Assembly: GCA_017744495.1 (NCBI GenBank)
Contig: JAGIBE010000236.1
Coordinates: 1-41,719 of the forward strand
Source: Caulobacter sp.
Lineage (GTDB): Bacteria > Pseudomonadota > Alphaproteobacteria > Caulobacterales > Caulobacteraceae
Direction: 5' to 3'
DNA length: 41,719 nucleotides
In this document: one piece after another, positions 1 through 8,089 of the stretch
Position numbering within the stretch: the stretch's first letter is position 1
How the letters are laid out: each line of letters begins with the position of its first letter
Notes under the pieces: model-generated
What the model was told of the DNA's origin: nothing
Seen by the model: the letters and a program-made list of their open reading frames with translations, nothing else
Database searches by the model: none
Position numbers and translations under genes: made by a program

Positions 1-144
1 GAATGCGCCCAGCAGCATCAGCATGCCGGCGACGGGCGCCAGCGACCGCTTGGATCGCCGCAGCGCCAGGATGCTCCAGACGCATAGCAGGACGACGGCG
101 GCGCCGAAGGCGATCAGGATAATCGTGGCCTGCAGGGTTCCCAT
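1..144 (-). CDS. Small membrane protein, partial (N-terminus only)
   Basis: A leftward open frame starts with ATG at 144 and runs off the left edge, so only 48 residues are visible. They begin MGTLQATIIL and form a hydrophobic helix (about residues 5-28), then a short basic stretch (LRRSKRS), then the start of a second hydrophobic segment (MLMLLGAF). That pattern fits a small inner-membrane protein with at least two helices. I do not recognise the family. The start codon follows the pyrimidine/purine-mixed intergenic DNA shared with the divergent gene at 287. The hydrophobic pattern makes it more than a chance frame, but its full length and role cannot be judged here. Confidence 0.5.
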   Translation of the reverse strand, partial: MGTLQATIILIAFGAAVVLLCVWSILALRRSKRSLAPVAGMLMLLGAF

Positions 145-286
145 AAGGCGGATATGGCGACGCTTCCCCGCGCCGCAACGCCGCCCTCGCGCGAAACCGG
201 GAACGGGCTTAGGGTGTTCCTAGTGTTCGGCCCAAGGCCGCGTACGACGGCCTGGTCCGAACCTCAACGACAAGCGGAGGTGACGT

Positions 287-544
287 ATGGACGCCGATTT
301 CAACGACACTGGCAAACCCGAGCTGCTCGCCCATGAGCGGACCTATCACGGATTCAGCATCCTCCTGCGATGGTGCATGCTGGGCCTGGCCACCACCATC
401 TCGACCCTGACCCTGTGGTTCGCCAGCCCCGCCGGCTTCTGGGGCGGCCTGATCATCGGGATCGTGGTGTTCGCGATCGGCTACGCCATCCTGGTCCGCC
501 GCGAGGAACAGCAGCCCCTGAACCTGTGGGTCGAGGGACGGTAG
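287..544 (+). CDS. Small two-helix membrane protein, aa3-type cytochrome c oxidase subunit IV-like
   Basis: This is an 85-residue protein. A soluble acidic N-terminus leads into an HERTYHGF motif at residues 17-24, followed by two hydrophobic helices at about 27-46 and 51-70 and a short polar tail. A His-x-x-Thr-(Tyr/Phe) motif just before the first helix is typical of the small bacterial aa3-type cytochrome c oxidase subunit IV family, which associates with the oxidase in the inner membrane. That family usually has one or two helices and fewer than 100 residues, so the size fits. A good ribosome-binding site (GGAGG, about 276-280) supports the ATG at 287. No other oxidase gene is visible, so the name rests on the motif alone. 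Confidence 0.55.
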   Translation: MDADFNDTGKPELLAHERTYHGFSILLRWCMLGLATTISTLTLWFASPAGFWGGLIIGIVVFAIGYAILVRREEQQPLNLWVEGR

Positions 545-553
545 AAATCCGAC

Positions 554-630
554 GGGGACATGCCCTTGGGCGTGTCCCCAGATTTCGCGCCGAGCCAGGC
601 GGTTGGGGACACGCGCGAGCACATGTCCCC
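554..630. repeat. Paired GGGGACA inverted repeats (REP/REPIN-like)
   Basis: The first hairpin is GGGGACATGCCC (554-565), TT, GGGCGTGTCCCC (568-579). The arms match except for one position that would be a G-U wobble in RNA, and the loop would be the stable CUUG tetraloop. The second is GGGGACA (605-611) and TGTCCCC (624-630) around a 12-base loop. The right arm of the first and the left arm of the second are also complementary (GTGTCCCC/GGGGACAC), so the two units can fold on each other. Two head-to-head short palindromes in an intergenic gap are the layout of REP doublets or REPINs mobilised by REP-associated transposases. No such transposase gene is in this window. Confidence 0.6.
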
Positions 631-737
631 GTCACTGCGGCGATCAACTCGCTGAAATCCTGACGCTAAATCTTTATTCCCCGCACCCACTCGCGGCGGC
701 CGCATAATGGTCTCACCTCGTCGCGGGGAAAGGGCGC

Positions 738-878
738 ATGGCCAGCGACCAGTTGCGGCGGCGGGGGGCGATCGAGCGGGACTGGGCTGGAGGGGGTTAC
801 TTCAGCGTGTCCGGGGAGCCTGGCGTTGCGGGCCCCGTCCGCCGTCGGCGTTGGTGGGGATCGGCGTGCGTGTCGTGA
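738..878 (+). CDS. Possible 46-residue protein, unrecognised
   Basis: A short ATG frame is preceded by a plausible ribosome-binding site (GGGGAAAGG, about 725-733). The product is Arg- and Gly-rich and reads MASDQLRRRGAIERDWAGGG at its start, with an RRRRWW cluster near the end. It has no signal peptide, helix or family motif that I recognise. Arg/Gly enrichment is what a random frame in GC-rich DNA would give, so this is only a possibility. It is listed because it is the only frame with a ribosome-binding site in a gene-poor gap. Confidence 0.2.
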   Translation: MASDQLRRRGAIERDWAGGGYFSVSGEPGVAGPVRRRRWWGSACVS

Positions 879-1101
879 TGATCCGCGTCCGCCATCGCCG
901 GAGCTCGCCGGAAACGGCGAACCGGTTTCCCGGCTAGGCCTGAACAGGGCCGCCTACCGGGTCGCTGGCGGATAACGATGGCGCGGAGCGATCGGGCTTC
1001 GTCGAAACGGTACACACAACTCACACTCCGGACGTCGTCCGGCGCTCCGCGGCCCTTTCCAACTCGCAGCCGATTGGCGTGGGATCACAGCCGCGTGCCC
1101 C

Positions 1102-1956
1102 CTACTTCTCCAACCGCGCCACCAAGCTGGAGGTATCCCAACGGTTTCCCCCCATCGCCTGGATCTCGCCGTAGAACCCGTCGATCATCGCCGTCGCTTC
1201 GAGCTTGGCCCCGTTCACCCCGGCCTCGGCCAGGGCGATGCCCAGGTCCTTGCGCATCCAATCGACCGCGAAGCCGAAGTCGAATTTGCCCTCCGACATG
1301 GTCTTCCAGCGGTTCTCCATCTGCCACGACTGGGCCGCGCCCTTGGAGATGGCCGCCAGGACATCGTCCGTCGGCAGGCCGGCGCGCTTGGCGAAGTGCA
1401 GGGCCTCGGCCACGCCCTGGACCACGCCGGCGATGGCGATCTGGTTGCACATCTTGGTCAGCTGACCCGCCCCCGACGGCCCCATCGGCCGGATGGCCTT
1501 GGCATAGGCTGTCAGCACCGGCTCGACCCGGGCATAGGCCGCCGGTTCGCCGCCGGCCATGATCGTCAGCTGGCCGTTCTCAGCGCCCGCCTGGCCGCCG
1601 GACACCGGGGCGTCGATGAACCAGCGGCCCGCCGCGCGGGCGGCGGCGTCCATCTCGCGGGCCACGGTGGCCGAGGTGGTCGTGTGATCGACGATCACCC
1701 CGCCTTCAGCCATGGCCGGCAGCACCTGCGCCACCACGCCGCGGACGTCGTCGTCATTGCCCACGCACAGGCAGACCAGCTCAGCCCCGGCCACCGCCTC
1801 GGCGATCGTCGGCTTGGCCGCGGCGCCATGCTTTTCGACCCAGCGGGCGGCCTTTTCGGGCGTGCGGTTGAAGACGGTGACCTCGTGACCGGCGGCCTTC
1901 AGGTGGCCCGCCATCGGAAAGCCCATCACGCCCAGGCCGATAAACGCCGTCTTCAT
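1102..1956 (-). CDS. NAD(P)-dependent oxidoreductase, 3-hydroxyisobutyrate dehydrogenase family
   Basis: This 284-residue protein belongs to the beta-hydroxyacid dehydrogenase family (MmsB, GarR, tartronate semialdehyde reductase), which oxidises 3-hydroxy acids or reduces the matching semialdehydes. The Rossmann motif GLGVMG sits at residues 8-13. The substrate-binding motif DAPVSGG lies near 115, and the catalytic lysine is in GQLTKMCNQ near 168. The length is normal for the family (about 290-300). The likely reaction is the 3-hydroxyisobutyrate/methylmalonate semialdehyde step of valine breakdown, but sequence alone cannot separate this from glyoxylate/succinic semialdehyde reductases. The gene stands alone, divergent from motB. 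The ATG at 1956 follows an AGAGGAG-like ribosome-binding site (as read on the minus strand). Confidence 0.85.
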   Translation of the reverse strand: MKTAFIGLGVMGFPMAGHLKAAGHEVTVFNRTPEKAARWVEKHGAAAKPTIAEAVAGAELVCLCVGNDDDVRGVVAQVLPAMAEGGVIVDHTTTSATVAREMDAAARAAGRWFIDAPVSGGQAGAENGQLTIMAGGEPAAYARVEPVLTAYAKAIRPMGPSGAGQLTKMCNQIAIAGVVQGVAEALHFAKRAGLPTDDVLAAISKGAAQSWQMENRWKTMSEGKFDFGFAVDWMRKDLGIALAEAGVNGAKLEATAMIDGFYGEIQAMGGNRWDTSSLVARLEK

Positions 1957-2072
1957 GTCGACAACTCCTCTTGGAAGAGGCCCGACATCGCCCTTCGCGG
2001 CTCTGATCGCAACGGCATTTTAACGTCCGGACGTCACCTTCGCTCGAACAGGGTTAAACAGGCTTAAGCGCA

Positions 2073-2975
2073 ATGGCCGTCAGCGGCGACCAGCCGATCA
2101 TTGTCATCAAGAAGGTCAAGAAGGGCGGCGGCCATGGTCACCATGGCGGCGCCTGGAAGGTGGCCTATGCCGATTTCGTGACGGCGATGATGGCCTTCTT
2201 CCTGCTGATGTGGCTGCTGAACACGACCAGCCCGGAGCAGAAGCAGGGCATCGCCGACTATTTCGCGCCGGCCTCGATCTCGTCCAGCACCAGCGGCTCG
2301 GGCGGCATCCTGGGCGGCACCTCGCTGGGCGACGACGGCGCCAAGGCCGACGGCAAGATGTCGGTCATCCAGCAGATGGCCCCCGAAGCCCCTACCGAAA
2401 CCGACAAGGACGGCCAGAGCACCGCCTCGGCCAATCTGGACTCGGCCAGCGAGCAGGCCCTGCGCGACGCCCTGGCCAAGAAGGAACAGGACAGCTTCGC
2501 CTCGGCCGCCCAGTCCCTGCGCCAGTCGCTGCAGGAGATGCCGGAACTGGCCGAGCTCTCGAAACAGATCTTGATCGACCAGACCCCGGAAGGCCTGCGC
2601 ATCCAGTTGGTCGACCAGGACGGCCGCTCGATGTTCAAGGAGAACTCGCGCGAGCCGAACGACAGGGCCCGCCTCCTGCTGCGCGCCGTGGCCAAGGTGA
2701 TCAACCAGCTGCCCAACCGCATCACGATCTCGGGCCACACCAGCGCCAGCGCGGCCGGCAAGCGGTCCGACAGCGACTGGGCCCTATCGGCCGGCCGCGC
2801 CGACGCCTCGCGTCAGATCCTGCGCGGCGCCGGGGTGGACGAGGACCGCATCTACCAGGTCTCGGGCAAGGCCAATTCCGAGCCGCTGTACGCGGACGAT
2901 CCCACCCTGCCCGGCAACCGCCGTATCTCCATCGTGCTGCTGCGCGAAAAGCCGGTGCTTCCCGATGGCCTGTGA
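2073..2975 (+). CDS. motB: Flagellar motor stator protein MotB
   Basis: This 300-residue MotB anchors the MotA/MotB proton-conducting stator to peptidoglycan. A basic cytoplasmic start (IKKVKKGGGHGHHGG) leads into the single membrane helix, YADFVTAMMAFFLLMWLL. It carries the proton-carrying aspartate at D34 (the equivalent of E. coli D32). A Ser/Gly-rich periplasmic linker follows, then an OmpA-like peptidoglycan-binding domain from about 165 to 290. In that domain the usual GHTD reads GHTS (ISGHTSAS), so one commonly conserved acidic residue is replaced. The later motif GNRRISIVLL, which contacts peptidoglycan, is intact. motA is not adjacent. No strong ribosome-binding site is seen before the ATG at 2073, so the mRNA may have a short leader or none. 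Confidence 0.95.
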   Translation: MAVSGDQPIIVIKKVKKGGGHGHHGGAWKVAYADFVTAMMAFFLLMWLLNTTSPEQKQGIADYFAPASISSSTSGSGGILGGTSLGDDGAKADGKMSVIQQMAPEAPTETDKDGQSTASANLDSASEQALRDALAKKEQDSFASAAQSLRQSLQEMPELAELSKQILIDQTPEGLRIQLVDQDGRSMFKENSREPNDRARLLLRAVAKVINQLPNRITISGHTSASAAGKRSDSDWALSAGRADASRQILRGAGVDEDRIYQVSGKANSEPLYADDPTLPGNRRISIVLLREKPVLPDGL

Positions 2976-3099
2976 GGCGACACGCGACGTGATGCCGCTG
3001 AAGCGATCAGCACAGCTTGCGCAACCGCCGCGGATGCCGCCTAATCGCTTATGGGCCCGGGTTCGCGGGCGAGGCCACTAAAGGGATCGGGCGCCTTCC

Positions 3100-3951
3100 G
3101 TGACGCAGCATTTTCCGACGCGACAGCTGCGCTTCTTCCTCACGGCGCCCACGCCTTGCCCCTATCTGCCGGGCCGCGAGGAGCGGAAGGTCTTCGCCCA
3201 CCTGCCGCTGTCCGACGGTCCCACGGTCAATGACAGCCTGACCCAGGTCGGCTTCCGCCGCTCCCAGAACATCGCCTACCGCCCCGCCTGCGAGACTTGC
3301 CGCGCTTGCCAGTCGGCCCGCGCCCCGGCCGGCGACTACGTTTTCTCGCGGTCGGAACGCAAGGTTCTGACCCGCAACGCCGACCTGGAACGCCACCTGG
3401 TCGAGGCCGAGGCGACGCTGGAGCAGTTCGAGCTGCTGCGCCGCTACCTGCTGACCCGTCACGCCGACGGCGGCATGGCCGAGATGACCTGGCCCGACTA
3501 TGTGGCCATGGTCGAGGACACGGCGGTTCGCACCCACCTGATCGAATACCGCCTGCGCTCGCAGGACCGCGGCCCCGGCGACCTGATCGCCTGCGTACTG
3601 GTCGACGTGCTCGCAGACGGCCTGTCGCTGGTCTACAGCTTCTACGATCCCAGCTTGACCAAGCGCAGCCTGGGCTCGTTCATCATCCTGGACCACATCC
3701 TGCAGGCCCAGCTGAACGCCCTGCCCTACGTCTATCTGGGCTACTGGGTGCCGGGCAGCGAGAAGATGGCCTACAAGGCGCGCTTCTCGCCGCTGGAGAT
3801 CCTCAAGCCCGGCGGCTGGGCCCTGATGTCGGCCCGCGAACGCGGCGCCCGTCCGCCCAAGCCGGTCGGCTGCGGCTCGAACGCCGGGGTCGAACTCAGC
3901 GACGCCGAACCGGCCGAACTGGGCGGCTTCCCAAGTCCGGGGAAGCCCTGA
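3100..3951 (+). CDS. bpt: Aspartate/glutamate leucyltransferase (arginyl-tRNA-protein transferase family)
   Basis: This 283-residue protein moves an amino acid (leucine in characterised Bpt proteins) from aminoacyl-tRNA onto proteins with N-terminal Asp or Glu, marking them for ClpS/ClpAP degradation in the N-end rule pathway. The N-terminal domain has PCPYLPGREERKVFAHL (about 19-35) and the Cys pattern CETCRACQ (about 65-72). The C-terminal GNAT-like domain contains SLVYSFYDPSLTKRSLGS and LGYWVPGSEKMAYKARFSP, both hallmarks of the ATE/Bpt family. The start is GTG at 3100, where the conserved N-terminus begins; no clear ribosome-binding site precedes it. It converges on the SDR gene with only 5 bases between stops. 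Whether it adds Leu or Arg cannot be settled by eye. Confidence 0.9.
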   Translation: MTQHFPTRQLRFFLTAPTPCPYLPGREERKVFAHLPLSDGPTVNDSLTQVGFRRSQNIAYRPACETCRACQSARAPAGDYVFSRSERKVLTRNADLERHLVEAEATLEQFELLRRYLLTRHADGGMAEMTWPDYVAMVEDTAVRTHLIEYRLRSQDRGPGDLIACVLVDVLADGLSLVYSFYDPSLTKRSLGSFIILDHILQAQLNALPYVYLGYWVPGSEKMAYKARFSPLEILKPGGWALMSARERGARPPKPVGCGSNAGVELSDAEPAELGGFPSPGKP

Positions 3952-3956
3952 GCGCC

Positions 3957-4727
3957 CTAACGCGCGAACGACACCCCGCCGTCCACGGTGACGGCGGACC
4001 CCGTCACATAGTCCCCGGCCCGCGAGGCCAGGAAGATCGCCGTGCCGGCCATGTCCTCGGTCGTGCCGATCCGCCCGGCCGGAATGGCCTTGGCCACCGC
4101 GTCGGCATGATCGCGGGCCACCCGGTTCATATCGGACGCGAAGGCGCCCGGTGCGATGCAGCTGACCGCGATATTGTCGGACGCCAGCCGCAGGGCCATG
4201 CGCTTGGTCATGTGCAGCAAGCCGGCCTTGGACGCGCCGTACGGATAGGTCTCCTCCTTGGCCACCGACTGGCCGTCGATCGAGGCGATGTTGATCACCT
4301 TGGCCACATGGTCCTTGCCCGCCTCGCGCAGCAGGCCGATCAGGGCCTGGGTCAGGAAGAACGGGGTCTTCATGTTCAGGTCCACGACCTTGTCCCAGCC
4401 GCTCTCGGGAAAGGCGTCGAACTCGGCGCCCCAGGCTGCGCCGGCGTTATTGACCAGGATGTCCAGCTTGTCCTCGCGCTCGGCGATCCGGGCCACCAGG
4501 CCGTTGATGCCTTCCAGGGTCGAGACGTCGGCCGGCAGCGAGATGCATTCGCCCAAGGCCGACAGCTCCTCGGCGGCGGCGTCGCAGGGCGCGGCCTTCC
4601 GGGCCGAGACGTACACGCGGCGGGCGCCGTAGGTCAGGAAGCCCTCGGCGATCATCTTGCCGATGCCGCGCGAGCCGCCGGTGACCAGGGCCACGCGGCC
4701 CTTCAGGGAAAACAGGTTCTGCATCAT
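3957..4727 (-). CDS. SDR family oxidoreductase
   Basis: This is a classical short-chain dehydrogenase/reductase of 256 residues. The cofactor motif TGGSRGIG is at 16-23, the NNAG motif near 91, the catalytic Ser in INIASIDG near 147, and the YxxxK pair in YPYGASK near 161. The C-terminal IAPGAF and VDGGVSF segments are typical of the FabG-like group, so it probably interconverts a hydroxy and a keto group with NAD(P)H. It is the last gene of the leftward run serine hydrolase, quinone oxidoreductase, nitronate monooxygenase, SDR, only 12 bases after the monooxygenase. Two adjacent ATG codons (4727 and 4724) could both serve as start. The substrate is unknown. Confidence 0.9.
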   Translation of the reverse strand: MMQNLFSLKGRVALVTGGSRGIGKMIAEGFLTYGARRVYVSARKAAPCDAAAEELSALGECISLPADVSTLEGINGLVARIAEREDKLDILVNNAGAAWGAEFDAFPESGWDKVVDLNMKTPFFLTQALIGLLREAGKDHVAKVINIASIDGQSVAKEETYPYGASKAGLLHMTKRMALRLASDNIAVSCIAPGAFASDMNRVARDHADAVAKAIPAGRIGTTEDMAGTAIFLASRAGDYVTGSAVTVDGGVSFAR

Positions 4728-4739
4728 GGCTGGGCTTTC

Positions 4740-5678
4740 TCAGAAACTGCGGCTGGCGGCGAGCGCGCCCAGCCGCTGGGTGATGTCGAAGAACTGAGCG
4801 ACGGTCTCGTCGATGATCTGGGCGGCCGGCTTGACCTCGTCTATCAGCCCGACAGTCTGGCCCGCCAGGGCCGGCGCGGCCTCCATGTCGCCGCCGAAAT
4901 AGACGCCCAGGATGCCCTTCAGGGCATCGGGCGGCATAAGTCCCGCATCATGGATTTCCTTGGTTCGCTCGGACTTCAGAGCCCGGATGCAGGGGCTGGC
5001 CTTCTTGTTCAGCACCCAGGTGCCGGTCTCTTTGGAGCCGGTGATCGCGGCCTTGTAATTGGCGTGGACAGGGCTTTCGGCGGCGCTGACGAAGCGGGTG
5101 CCCATCTGCACGCCCTCGGCGCCCAGCGCGAACGCCGCAGCCATGCCGCGACCGTCGCAGATACCGCCGGCGGCGATCAGCGGCACGTCGACTCGGGCGC
5201 GGATGGCCTGCAGCAGCACAAGGGTCGAGACCTCCTCGGGGTTCTTGAAGCCCCCGCCCTCGGCGCCCTCGACCACCAGGCCGTCAACGCCGGCCTCGAC
5301 GCATTTGACCGCCGCATCGACCGTGGGCACGGCGTGATAGACGACGATCCCGGCGTCCTTCAGCGGCCCTACGAACTTGGCCGGGCTGCCGGCCGAGGTG
5401 GTGACGAACTTGACGCCGCTCTCGCAGACGAAGCGCAGTATGGCGTCGTCGCGCAGGAACAGGATCGGCAGGTTCACCCCGAACGGCAGGCCGCTGTCCG
5501 CCATCTTGCGGATCTCGGCCTTGCAGTTCTCGGTCTCGCCGGACGAGGTCTCGATGACCCCCAGCCCGCCGGCCCGCGACACGGCGCTGGCCAGCGGATA
5601 GCGAGCGATCCATCCCATCGGGGCCTGGACGATCGGATACTTGGCGCCCGTATGGGCCAGGACGCGGTTGCCTCTCAT
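4740..5678 (-). CDS. Nitronate monooxygenase family (2-nitropropane dioxygenase-like) flavoprotein
   Basis: This 312-residue FMN-dependent TIM-barrel enzyme belongs to the nitronate monooxygenase/enoyl-reductase-like family. The N-terminal KYPIVQAPMGWIARYPLA motif, the internal GLVVEGAEGGGF (lysine/glycine loop for FMN phosphate), IAAGGICDGRG and ALGAEGVQMGTRF are all typical. The frame stays open far upstream in GC-rich DNA. The ATG at 5678 is the real start because the family alignment begins there and it overlaps the upstream stop as ATGA (5675-5678), a translational-coupling layout. Members of this family next to SDR and quinone-reductase genes often act in catabolic pathways rather than on nitroalkanes, so the substrate is open. 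Confidence 0.88.
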   Translation of the reverse strand: MRGNRVLAHTGAKYPIVQAPMGWIARYPLASAVSRAGGLGVIETSSGETENCKAEIRKMADSGLPFGVNLPILFLRDDAILRFVCESGVKFVTTSAGSPAKFVGPLKDAGIVVYHAVPTVDAAVKCVEAGVDGLVVEGAEGGGFKNPEEVSTLVLLQAIRARVDVPLIAAGGICDGRGMAAAFALGAEGVQMGTRFVSAAESPVHANYKAAITGSKETGTWVLNKKASPCIRALKSERTKEIHDAGLMPPDALKGILGVYFGGDMEAAPALAGQTVGLIDEVKPAAQIIDETVAQFFDITQRLGALAASRSF

Positions 5679-6637
5679 GGGATCAACAGCACCCGGCCGA
5701 CGGCCTGGCGGCTTTCGATATAGGCGTGGGCGGCGGCGGCCTCCGACAGCGGGAAGGTCCGATCGATCAGGACCTTCAGCTCGCCCCGCGCGGCTTCGTC
5801 GATCAGCGTCTGGATCATGTCGTGCACGCGGTCGGTCATGATCTCGGCGCCCAGGAAGACGCCGGTCAGGCTGCGGTTGCCGCCCATCAGGGACGAGACA
5901 TCCACCTTGGTCGGCTCGCGCCCGGCCTGGCCGACCAGCGAGATGCGGCCGCGATAGCCGAGGGCCAGGATGCTGGCCTGCAGGGTTTGGCCGCCGACCG
6001 GATCGACCACCAGATCGACGCCGTTGCCGCCGGTCAGCTTCATCACCTGCTCGACCACGTCGTCGCGGCGATAGTTGATCCCATGATCCAGGCCGAAGGG
6101 CTTCAGGCGTTCCAGGCGCTCGTCGCTGGAGGCGGTGGCCAGCACCGTCGCCCCGGCCCGCTTGGCCAGCTGGATCGCGGCGACGCCGACAGCCCCGGCG
6201 CCGGCCTGGACCAGCACGGTCTCGCCGGACTTCAGGTGGCCCGCGCCGAACAGGCACTCATGCGCCGTGCCGAACGGCACCGGGATCGCGGCGGCCTTGC
6301 GGACGTCGAAACCGTCCGGGATCGGCCAGGCGTTGCGGGCCGGCACGCTGCGCAGCTCGGCATGCGAGCCAAACGCGTTCACGGTCACCACCTTCTGGCC
6401 GACCTTCAGGTGCGTGACCTCGGCCCCGACCTCGACGATCTCGCCGGCCGCCTGATAGCCGACGATGTGCGGGCTGCCCGCCATCACCCCTCCGCCGCGG
6501 TTGAGGGTGTCGCCGCCCTCGATGCTGACCGCCTCGACGCGGATCACCACCCCGCCCGGATAGCAGGGCGGATCAGGAACCTCCTCGTACTTCAGCACCT
6601 CCGGCGATCCGGTCTCGTAATAGACGGCGGCCTTCAT
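5675..6637 (-). CDS. Zinc-independent NADPH:quinone oxidoreductase (MDR superfamily)
   Basis: This 320-residue medium-chain dehydrogenase/reductase is of the quinone oxidoreductase/zeta-crystallin type. It starts MKAAVYYETGSPEVLKYEEV, the usual QOR opening. It has the nucleotide-binding stretch VLVQAGAGAVGVAAIQLAKR (about 142-161) and lacks the structural-zinc Cys cluster of zinc alcohol dehydrogenases. It probably reduces quinones or alpha,beta-unsaturated carbonyls with NADPH. Its stop overlaps the start of the monooxygenase gene by four bases, and the serine hydrolase stop lies 45 bases upstream, so all belong to one leftward cluster. A second NMO-type enzyme fused to it was considered and dismissed; the long upstream frame is only an open shadow. 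Confidence 0.9.
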   Translation of the reverse strand: MKAAVYYETGSPEVLKYEEVPDPPCYPGGVVIRVEAVSIEGGDTLNRGGGVMAGSPHIVGYQAAGEIVEVGAEVTHLKVGQKVVTVNAFGSHAELRSVPARNAWPIPDGFDVRKAAAIPVPFGTAHECLFGAGHLKSGETVLVQAGAGAVGVAAIQLAKRAGATVLATASSDERLERLKPFGLDHGINYRRDDVVEQVMKLTGGNGVDLVVDPVGGQTLQASILALGYRGRISLVGQAGREPTKVDVSSLMGGNRSLTGVFLGAEIMTDRVHDMIQTLIDEAARGELKVLIDRTFPLSEAAAAHAYIESRQAVGRVLLIP

Positions 6638-6682
6638 GAAACGCTCCCTGGACTTTGTTTTCGTTGGCCTTCGAGGGCCTGC

Positions 6683-7999
6683 CTATTTCGCCGGATCGAC
6701 CAGGGCCTGATAGACCAGGGTCGAAGCGTCATCGCTGATCTTGGCCAAGGCTGGATCGATCTCCTTGGCCAGGATGTGGATCATCCCCAACATGAAGAGG
6801 TCGTTCTTCGGGTCGATCCAGAACCACGTCCCGGCCGCCCCGCCCCAGCTATAGGTCCCCTCGCCCTGCAGCGTACCGTCCCGGGCCGGGTTGGTGACCA
6901 CCGCGAAGTCGAGACCGAAGCCAACGCCCTTGGCCGGCGAGAACGAGGCGTCAGGCGCAGCCATCACGATGTCGCTCAGGTGGTTGGAGGCCATCAGCCT
7001 GATCGTGCCGGGTGACAGGATGCGGGCCCCATCCAGTTGGCCGCCGTTCAGCAGCATCTGGGCGAAGCGGGCGTAGTCGGCCGTGGTCGAGACCAGGCCG
7101 CCGCCGCCCGAGGCGATGGCCGGCGGCTTGGTGACGTCCAGCACCATGAAGTTGTCGGCCGGGACCAACTTGCGGCTCTTGGGATCGGGGATATAGAGCG
7201 CGGCCAACCGGTCGCTCTTGGCTGTCGGGACATAGAAGGCCGTGTCGGTCATCTTCAGCGGATCGAAGATGCGGCTCTTCATGAAGTCGGCCAGGCTCAT
7301 ACCCGACAGCCGCTCGACGATCAGACCCTGGATGTCGACCGAAACGCTGTAGCGCCATTCCGTGCCCGGCTGGCTGGCCAGCGGCAGCTTGACTAGCTTG
7401 TCGAGGAACTCAGCCTGCGTCTTGGAGCCCAGCAGGCCGCTGTCGCGATAGGCCTTCTCGACCGGTTGATCCGTACGCAGACCATAGGCGAAGCCCCCGG
7501 TGTGGCTCATGATCTCGCGCATGGTGGGCGCGCGCGTCGCCGGCTCGGTGATGAACGTCCCGTCGGGGTTCTGGCCCTTGTAGACCTGCAGATGGGCGAA
7601 CTCGGGCACGAACTTGGTGACCGGATCGTCCAGCCGCCACTTGCCTTCCTCGAACAGCATCATCATCGCCACGCCGGTCACCGGCTTGGTCTGGGAATAG
7701 ATGCGGAAGATCGTGTCCTTGGTCATCGGCGCGCCGCCGATCGCCTTCCTGCCGTAGGTCTCGTAGCTGACGACCTTGCCGTGGCGGACCACCATGGTGA
7801 TCGCTCCGGGCAAATGCCCTTGGTCGACCAGCCCCTGCATGTAGCCGTCCAGACGTTTGAGGCGTTCGGACGAGAAGCCCTCGGCCTCTGGGACCGCCGG
7901 CGTCAGGATCGCGGCGGGCGCGGGCTTGGGCGCGGCCTGCGCCATCGGGGCCAGGGTCAACGCCGCCAGCGCCGCCGCCATCGTCAGCCGAATCCGCAT
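6683..7999 (-). CDS. Exported serine hydrolase, beta-lactamase/EstB family
   Basis: This 438-residue protein has a cleavable signal peptide (MRIRLTMAAALAALTLAPMA, then QAA). The class C beta-lactamase-fold SxxK motif is S102-Q-T-K105 in FRIYSQTKPVTG. The second motif is WRYSVSVD (Tyr-Ser-Val replacing Tyr-x-Asn), and GGAAGT near the C-terminus replaces the KTG strand. That variant pattern is usual for EstB-type esterases and D-aminopeptidase-like hydrolases, so an esterase or transesterase role is more likely than antibiotic resistance. I chose the ATG at 7999 over 8029 because GGAGGGAAGG lies directly before it and the signal peptide starts there. It is the first gene of the leftward cluster ending in the SDR. 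Confidence 0.87.
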   Translation of the reverse strand: MRIRLTMAAALAALTLAPMAQAAPKPAPAAILTPAVPEAEGFSSERLKRLDGYMQGLVDQGHLPGAITMVVRHGKVVSYETYGRKAIGGAPMTKDTIFRIYSQTKPVTGVAMMMLFEEGKWRLDDPVTKFVPEFAHLQVYKGQNPDGTFITEPATRAPTMREIMSHTGGFAYGLRTDQPVEKAYRDSGLLGSKTQAEFLDKLVKLPLASQPGTEWRYSVSVDIQGLIVERLSGMSLADFMKSRIFDPLKMTDTAFYVPTAKSDRLAALYIPDPKSRKLVPADNFMVLDVTKPPAIASGGGGLVSTTADYARFAQMLLNGGQLDGARILSPGTIRLMASNHLSDIVMAAPDASFSPAKGVGFGLDFAVVTNPARDGTLQGEGTYSWGGAAGTWFWIDPKNDLFMLGMIHILAKEIDPALAKISDDASTLVYQALVDPAK

Positions 8000-8089
8000 C
8001 CTTCCCTCCAAACGATTGTTTGGGACCACCTTAGCTGGCTTTGGAAACGCGGCAATGGACGACGTCGTCAGCCGCCCCAGGAAGGGGAA

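Larger units (their letters stand above)
545..1101. other. Intergenic region with hairpins and one weak small ORF
   Basis: This 557-base stretch lies between the subunit IV-like gene and the convergent dehydrogenase gene. It holds the GGGGACA hairpin pair at 554-630, a weak 46-codon reading frame at 738-878, and a short palindrome at 1028-1042 (CCGGAC, 3-base loop, GTCCGG). The palindrome lies just past the stop of the leftward dehydrogenase and could act as a weak 3-prime stem-loop, although no U-run follows it. I see no tRNA, no riboswitch core and no convincing longer gene. Confidence 0.5.

Noticed and set aside
2054..2067. TTAA-N6-TTAA just before motB, resembling a CtrA site.
   Set aside because: The known full CtrA site needs a seven-base gap (TTAA-N7-TTAA); the gap here is six, so the match is not convincing.
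3297..5723. An 808-codon open frame on the plus strand across bpt, the SDR and the monooxygenase.
   Set aside because: It runs through three well-supported genes in other frames, is extremely Arg/Gly/Pro-rich, and has no family motif. Long antisense openness is expected at this GC content.
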